From the NCBI RefSeq assembly GCF_007859325.1, contig NZ_VOHK01000008.1, positions 1-64,000 on the forward strand: 64,000 bases of DNA, read 5' to 3'. A program made the position numbers and the translations under genes. The notes under the pieces are model-generated. The model was not told the DNA's origin. It saw only the letters and a program-made list of their open reading frames with translations, and did not search any database. Shown here in pieces: positions 57,354-64,000 of the stretch. Within the stretch, counting starts at the first letter, position 1, and each line of letters begins with the position of its first letter. This stretch comes from Luteimonas marina (lineage in GTDB: Bacteria > Pseudomonadota > Gammaproteobacteria > Xanthomonadales > Xanthomonadaceae).

Positions 57354-58237
57354 ATGGCCGATCGACCCGACATCGACAAGCCTCCACCCATCGCCGGCAG
57401 CACGCTCAGGCCGGTCGAACGCTGGCGCCACGGCGGCCGTCGCCAGCTCGACGACCACGTCGCCGAAGAGGTGCCCGTCGCCTTCGTCTACAACGACGCG
57501 CCGTTCGCGGTGATGATGGCCACGCCGGCGGACCTGGAGGACTTCGCCGCCGGGTTCGCGCTCAGCGAAGGCATCGTCGAGCGGATCGACGACGTGCGCA
57601 TTGAAGGCATCGAGCACCTGCTCGAAGGCATCGAGATCCGCCTGCGGATCCCGGACGGGCGCGCCGAAGCGCTGGCGCTGCGCCGGCGCAGCATGAGCGG
57701 ACACAGCGGCTGCGGCGTGTGCGGCAGCGAACTGCTGGAAGCCGCGCTGCGCACGCCCGCGCCGGTCGCGGCCGAGGTGCGCGTGCCGGTCGACGCCCTG
57801 CGCCGCGCCCTGCGCGAACTGCGCGGGGCGCAGGCGATCAACGCGGTCACCGGCGCGACCCACGCCGCGGGCTGGGCCGGACTGGACGGAGGACTGAAGC
57901 TCGTGCGCGAGGACGTCGGCCGCCACAACGCGCTCGACAAGCTGATCGGCGGAATGCACGCCCATGCCGCCGCGCTCGATCCCGCCGACGGCTTCCTCGT
58001 CGTCACCAGCCGCGCCAGCTACGAGATGGCGATGAAGGCGGCCAGCGCCGGCATCGCGCTGATGGCCGCGATCTCGGCGCCGACCGCGCTGGCGATCTCG
58101 CTGGCCGAGCGCGCCAACCTCACCCTGATCGGCTTCGCCCGCGACGACGGGCACGCCGTCTATACCCACGCACGCCGGCTGCTGCCGGAAGCCGCCGCCC
58201 CGCTGGCGGCCGCGTGCGCAGGCAGGAATTCCGCACC

Positions 58238-58241
<4 letters not shown>
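57354..58241 (+). CDS. fdhD: FdhD sulfurtransferase for molybdoenzyme maturation
   Basis: A 295-residue cytoplasmic protein that passes sulfur from cysteine desulfurase to the molybdenum cofactor of formate-dehydrogenase-type enzymes. It shows the family blocks RRSMSGHSGCGVCGS with the sulfur-carrying Cys120/Cys123, TGATHAAGWA, VREDVGRHNALDKLIG and TSRASYEMAMKAASAGI. The ATG of the next gene, a YdeP-type oxidoreductase, overlaps its stop (ATGA), so the client enzyme is made beside it. Confidence 0.93.
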
Positions 58242-60586
<2,345 letters not shown>

Positions 60587-60883
60587 CCCCGCCCTCGTCG
60601 CCGCGCTGCTGGCCGAACTGTCGGCGGAACCGGACGGCATGTCGCTGCCGCGCCTGTGCAAGCGCCTGGGCGTGCGCATGAGCGTGCTGCTGCGCACGCT
60701 GGCGTGGATCGGCGAGGACAGCGTCGGCGGCATTCCCGGCGCGGGACTGGTTCGCGTCGAGCGCAGGGGCGAGCGTGAGATCGCGCGTTTGACCGACAGG
60801 GGGCGTGCGGCCGGCGGGCAGCAGCCTCCCTGAAATACGCGGCCGAAACGGGCAATCCTGCAGAAACGAGCGCACCTGGACAT

Positions 60884-60957
60884 TGTAGGAGCGCCTTCAG
60901 GCGCGATCACTGCACGATCTCGTCGAGCGCCCGGTCGCGGCTGAAGCCGCTCCTACA
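60884..60957. repeat. TGTAGGAGCG...CGCTCCTACA inverted repeat
   Basis: The left arm TGTAGGAGCGCCTTCAGGCG and the right arm CGGCTGAAGCCGCTCCTACA enclose a CGCCCGGTCGCG middle. Related pieces are at 25590-25690 and 17864. It belongs to an intergenic repeat family of gammaproteobacteria and fills the gap before the convergent patatin gene. Confidence 0.8.
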
Positions 60958-61040
60958 GGTGATGGGGCGGATCGACGAATCGTTCGGGCATCGCGTCGCC
61001 GGGTCGATCGTTCGTCACCCCCGCCCCGCACGGCCGTCGC

Positions 61041-62231
61041 TCACGCAGTGGCTTCATGACTCGAATACCGCCCGATCGCCTCCCCGTGCGCATCGAGGAA
61101 CCGCGCCACCGCCGCCAGCCCGAAGCCATGCAGTCTCTCGACGAAGCCGGGATCGGTGCGCAGGCGGCTCGACGCCGGCAGGGTCGCGAGATCGACGTCG
61201 TCGGCGATCACGTGCAGCCGCCACTCCGGGCCACGGACGCCGTCCGTCGCCACCTGCCGCTGCAGCCGGCCGACCTGCCCGATCATCCGCAGTTCGCCGA
61301 TCAGGCTGGCGTTGAAGGTGATCTCGTTGATCCGGTCCATGATCTCGGTGCTGCGCCTGGGCACGCCCTCGCGATGCGCCGGATTGAGCCGGACCACGAC
61401 GATGTCGCAGTCCGCGTCGGGATCGACCAGCGGATGGATCGACGGATTGCCGCTGTAGCCGCCGTCCCAGTAGGCCTCGCCGTCGATCTCGACGGCCTGG
61501 AACAGGAACGGCAGGCAGGCCGACGCCAGCAGCGCGTCGAGGCCGAGCGCAGCGCCGCTGAACACGCACGGTTCGCCGCTGCGCACCGCGGTCGCGGTGA
61601 CGAACAGGCGGATCGGACCGTCGCGCAGCGCCTGTTCGTCGACGTGCCGCACCAGCACGTCGCGCAACGGATTGAGGTTGAGCGGGTTGTAGTCGTAGGG
61701 ACTGAGCGTGCGCAGGAAGCGGCTGGCCCAGTCGTAGCCCGGCACGGCGTTCAGGTCGAAGGGCGGACCGAACGACGGGGCCTGCAGCGGCAGCAGGTAG
61801 CTGCCGCCGGCGTTGCCGATGTCGCGCCAGAAGCGCTGCAGCGCCTCGCGTGCGCCCTCGCGGCCATCCTGCGCCCAGCCGGTCGCCAGCACCGCCGCAT
61901 TCAGCGCGCCGGCGCTGGTGCCGGAGATCGCGTCGATGCCGATGTCGTCGCGCTGCAGCAGGCCGTCGAGCACGCCCCAGGTGAACGCGCCGTGCGAGCC
62001 GCCACCCTGCAGCGCCAGGCGGATCCTGCGCGGAGCGTTGCCCGTCGTCGTGGAACGCCGTGAAGCGACCGGCACCGGTCGCGGCGAGCGGGCGGCGTCG
62101 CCCGCATCGGGTTCCGCGTCGACACCGGGCGCCGGTCCCGGCAACGGCGGCGATGCTGCCACCACCGCTGCGCCACGGCGAGTTGACCAACGCCGGCGCC
62201 ACCACGTCTTCAGTCGCTGGAACAGGGACAT
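61041..62231 (-). CDS. Patatin-like phospholipase
   Basis: A 396-residue serine acyl hydrolase. After a basic N-terminal segment and a Pro/Ala-rich linker (about 15-70), the patatin core has ALQGGGSHGAFTWG (oxyanion loop), the nucleophile elbow GTSAG and the catalytic Asp in YWDGGYSGNPS. The second half (STEIMDRINEITFNASLIGELR) matches a patatin group common in proteobacteria near PHB or membrane-lipid genes. The ATG at 62231 follows an AGGGA-like site. It differs clearly from the DUF3734-bearing patatin at 14.8 kb. Confidence 0.87.
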   Translation of the reverse strand: MSLFQRLKTWWRRRWSTRRGAAVVAASPPLPGPAPGVDAEPDAGDAARSPRPVPVASRRSTTTGNAPRRIRLALQGGGSHGAFTWGVLDGLLQRDDIGIDAISGTSAGALNAAVLATGWAQDGREGAREALQRFWRDIGNAGGSYLLPLQAPSFGPPFDLNAVPGYDWASRFLRTLSPYDYNPLNLNPLRDVLVRHVDEQALRDGPIRLFVTATAVRSGEPCVFSGAALGLDALLASACLPFLFQAVEIDGEAYWDGGYSGNPSIHPLVDPDADCDIVVVRLNPAHREGVPRRSTEIMDRINEITFNASLIGELRMIGQVGRLQRQVATDGVRGPEWRLHVIADDVDLATLPASSRLRTDPGFVERLHGFGLAAVARFLDAHGEAIGRYSSHEATA

Positions 62232-62351
62232 CGCATCGGCTCCCGTCCCTCCCGCCGCAAGCTTACCCAATCCGCGTGCACGGACGATGACCGGTCCCGC
62301 GCGGCGCCCGCGCTTGCGCTACCCTGCCGGCGGACCTTCCGGAGCCCGGCC

Positions 62352-63167
62352 ATGGGGTTGCTGGCCATCCAGCCCGCCGAACCGCTGTCGTCGCTGGTCG
62401 CATCGATCTGGGACTGCGAGCTGCCGCGCCAGGCGCATGCGTTCGACCGCCTGCTGCCCTCCGCGCAGCCGCAACTGGTGATCAACCTCGCGCAGGACGA
62501 GACCCGCGTCTACGACGACCAGCTGCGCTGCACGCGCAACGCCGGCGCGGCCCTCGACGGACCCTCGCACCGCAGCACCCTGATCGACACCGTCGAGCAG
62601 ACGCGCGTGCTCGGCATCGTGTTCCGCGCCGGCGGCGCCGCGCCGTTCTTCCGCGAGCGCATGGACGCCATCGCCAACGCCCACGTCGACCTCGACGCGC
62701 TGGCCCCCGGTGGCGCACGCACGCTGCGGCAGCGGCTGCTGGAAGCCCGCGACGCGCAGGCGCGACTGCGCATCGTCGAACGCTGGCTGTGCGCACATGC
62801 CGACGCGATCCGCGCGCACAGGCACCCGGCGATCGCGCACGCGCTGCGGCTGATCGACGCCGCGCCCGCGACCCAGCGCATGCCGGCCATCGCCGCGCAC
62901 TGCCGGCTGTCGCCGCGCCGGTTCGGTGAACTGTTCCGCGAGCAGGTCGGCCTGTCGCCCAAGCGCTACGCGCGTCTGCAGCGCTTCCACGGCGTGGTCG
63001 CGCAGGTGCACCGTCGCGAGCGCGTCGACTGGGCCGGCATCGCCGCCGACGGCGGTTTCCACGACCAGGCGCACCTCGCGCACGAGTTCCGCGCCTTCGC
63101 CGGGATGACGCCGACGGCCTACCTCACGCAGCAGGGGCCCTGGCCGACCCACGTGCCGCAGGCCTGA
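62352..63167 (+). CDS. AraC-family transcriptional regulator
   Basis: A 271-residue regulator. The N-terminal half (about 1-150) resembles the DUF6597-type sensing domain of AraC regulators (PAEPLSSLVASIWDCE, PQLVINLAQDE). The C-terminal half has two helix-turn-helix units: RMPAIAAHCRLSPRRFGELFREQVGLSPKRYARLQRF, and WAGIAADGGFHDQAHLAHEFRAFAGMTPTAYL. It may control the VOC gene that follows on the same strand after 85 bp. The start at 62352 gives the conserved N-terminus. Confidence 0.87.
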   Translation: MGLLAIQPAEPLSSLVASIWDCELPRQAHAFDRLLPSAQPQLVINLAQDETRVYDDQLRCTRNAGAALDGPSHRSTLIDTVEQTRVLGIVFRAGGAAPFFRERMDAIANAHVDLDALAPGGARTLRQRLLEARDAQARLRIVERWLCAHADAIRAHRHPAIAHALRLIDAAPATQRMPAIAAHCRLSPRRFGELFREQVGLSPKRYARLQRFHGVVAQVHRRERVDWAGIAADGGFHDQAHLAHEFRAFAGMTPTAYLTQQGPWPTHVPQA

Positions 63168-63252
63168 GCGCCGGAATCTACAAGACGCCGGCCGCGGACG
63201 CAGGCAGGCTTGCGCTGCGCCGCCGACCGGCGGCATTCACGAGGAGATCGAC

Positions 63253-63684
63253 ATGAACACCAGCACGGACACCCGCAGCACCATCATCCCCTGCCTGCGC
63301 TATCGCGACGCGCCCGCGGCGATCGACTGGCTGTGCGGCGCCTTCGGCTTCACGAAACACGCGGTCTATGCCGACGGCAACACCGTGCACCACGCCCAGC
63401 TGACCTTCGGCAACGGCATGCTCATGCTCGGCTCGACCGACAACGACAGCGAATGGGGCCGGCAGATCGCGCAGCCGGACGAGATCGGCCTGCGCGAGAC
63501 GCAAAGCCCCTGCGTGATCGTGGACGACGTCGATGCGCACTACTCGCGCGCGACCGCCGCCGGCGCGACCATCGTGCAGGACATCGCCGACCAGGATTTC
63601 GGCGGTCGCGCCTACTCCTGCCGCGATCCCGAAGGCCACCTGTGGTGGTTCGGCAGCTACGATCCGTGGAAGGCGGAATCCTGA
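63253..63684 (+). CDS. VOC-family (glyoxalase/bleomycin-resistance-like) protein
   Basis: A 143-residue protein of the vicinal-oxygen-chelate fold with the two beta-alpha-beta-beta-beta halves: PCLRYRDAPAAIDWLCGAFGF first, then CVIVDDVDAHYSRATAAGATIVQDIADQDFGGRAYSCRDPEGHLWWFGSY. This subgroup (PhnB-like, with DPEGHLWWFG) includes many enzymes and binding proteins of unknown substrate. A GAGGAG ribosome-binding site lies before the ATG. AraC regulator plus VOC protein is a frequent pairing. Confidence 0.87.
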   Translation: MNTSTDTRSTIIPCLRYRDAPAAIDWLCGAFGFTKHAVYADGNTVHHAQLTFGNGMLMLGSTDNDSEWGRQIAQPDEIGLRETQSPCVIVDDVDAHYSRATAAGATIVQDIADQDFGGRAYSCRDPEGHLWWFGSYDPWKAES

Positions 63685-63918
63685 GCGCGATGCGGGCCGC
63701 GGACGCCCGTGCGATCGCGCTGCCGCTGCCCGATGCGGCCGCATCCCGGCCCTGCACCGGGGTCTGCGCGTGACCGGCGTGCGTGAACGCGCTCCCGCGG
63801 ATTCCGTGCTGGCGCACCACTATCCAACGGCACTGGATTCTCACGAGCGTTTACGCCACCCTCGGGCAACATCGACGCGCACGTCGACGAATTCGACCGA
63901 TCCCCGAGGAGATTCGCC

Positions 63919-64000
63919 ATGACCAGCCGCCGCGATTTCATCGCCACCGCCGGACTCGCCGCCACCGGACTCGCCTTCGCGCCGCTCGCCGCCTGCAGCC
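63919..64000 (+). CDS. Tat-dependent lipoprotein, N-terminal fragment (runs off window)
   Basis: The first 27 codons of a gene cut by the window edge. The N-terminus MTSRRDFIATAGLAATGLA has a twin-arginine motif (RRDF), and the lipobox LAAC follows, so the product is a Tat-exported lipoprotein. An AGGAG ribosome-binding site precedes the ATG. The family cannot be told from this fragment. The 234 bp between it and the VOC gene show no supported feature. Confidence 0.75.
   Translation, partial: MTSRRDFIATAGLAATGLAFAPLAACS

Overview
The window is a 64 kb stretch of GC-rich chromosome from a gammaproteobacterium, most probably a member of the Xanthomonadaceae (Lysobacter/Luteimonas-like). This assignment is inferred from gene content and from the dispersed hairpin repeats of the GTCATCCC...GGGATCCA type; no rRNA or other marker gene is present to prove it. 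I see no tRNA, rRNA, CRISPR array, prophage or plasmid module. The only transposon trace is the 3' end of an IS110-type transposase at the left edge.

Layout. 1-6.3 kb: IS110 end, then two minus-strand pairs with overlapping start/stop codons (D-amino-acid-dehydrogenase-like enzyme with glutathione reductase; membrane-anchored serine hydrolase with a DUF418 membrane protein). 6.6-13.7 kb: SlyD, two NlpC/P60 cell-wall hydrolases, a small membrane protein, a BASS transporter, a dicarboxylate/amino-acid symporter and a lipoprotein alkaline phosphatase. 14-20.5 kb: polyhydroxybutyrate use (bdhA, a patatin-like protein and phaZ preceded by a PhaR-type palindrome), interrupted by a diguanylate cyclase, hemJ and a methyltransferase. 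20.8-24.3 kb: PadR regulator, sensor-like membrane protein and CocE-type hydrolase in one overlapping operon. 24.6-32.1 kb: a LysR regulator divergent from a complete branched-chain 2-oxoacid dehydrogenase operon (E1 alpha, E1 beta, E2, E3), followed by ilvE; together these take leucine, isoleucine and valine to acyl-CoAs. 32.2-41.6 kb: cyclophilin, aldo/keto reductase, metallophosphoesterase coupled to a kinase-universal-stress fusion, an SdpR-type autorepressor with a cupin-DUF2867 protein, and DUF2785, DUF4349 and GFA proteins.

41.6-55 kb is a long co-directional minus-strand block: two Tat-exported TldD-type metalloproteases (a tandem duplication), a TldE-like partner, DUF4159, MoxR ATPase, DUF58, BatA-type protein and two large membrane proteins, the last five tightly linked. 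A DUF885 lipoprotein peptidase diverges from it. I consider this block the best candidate for an under-described system: a MoxR/VWA-type chaperone module next to exported TldD proteases. 57.3-64 kb: FdhD with a YdeP-type molybdoenzyme, a patatin, an AraC regulator, a VOC protein and the start of a Tat lipoprotein.

Intergenic DNA is rich in dispersed inverted repeats of at least four families. In several loci the outer ends of the hairpins are reiterated every 16-21 bp, and one repeat has become the C-terminal coding sequence of the kinase-stress protein.
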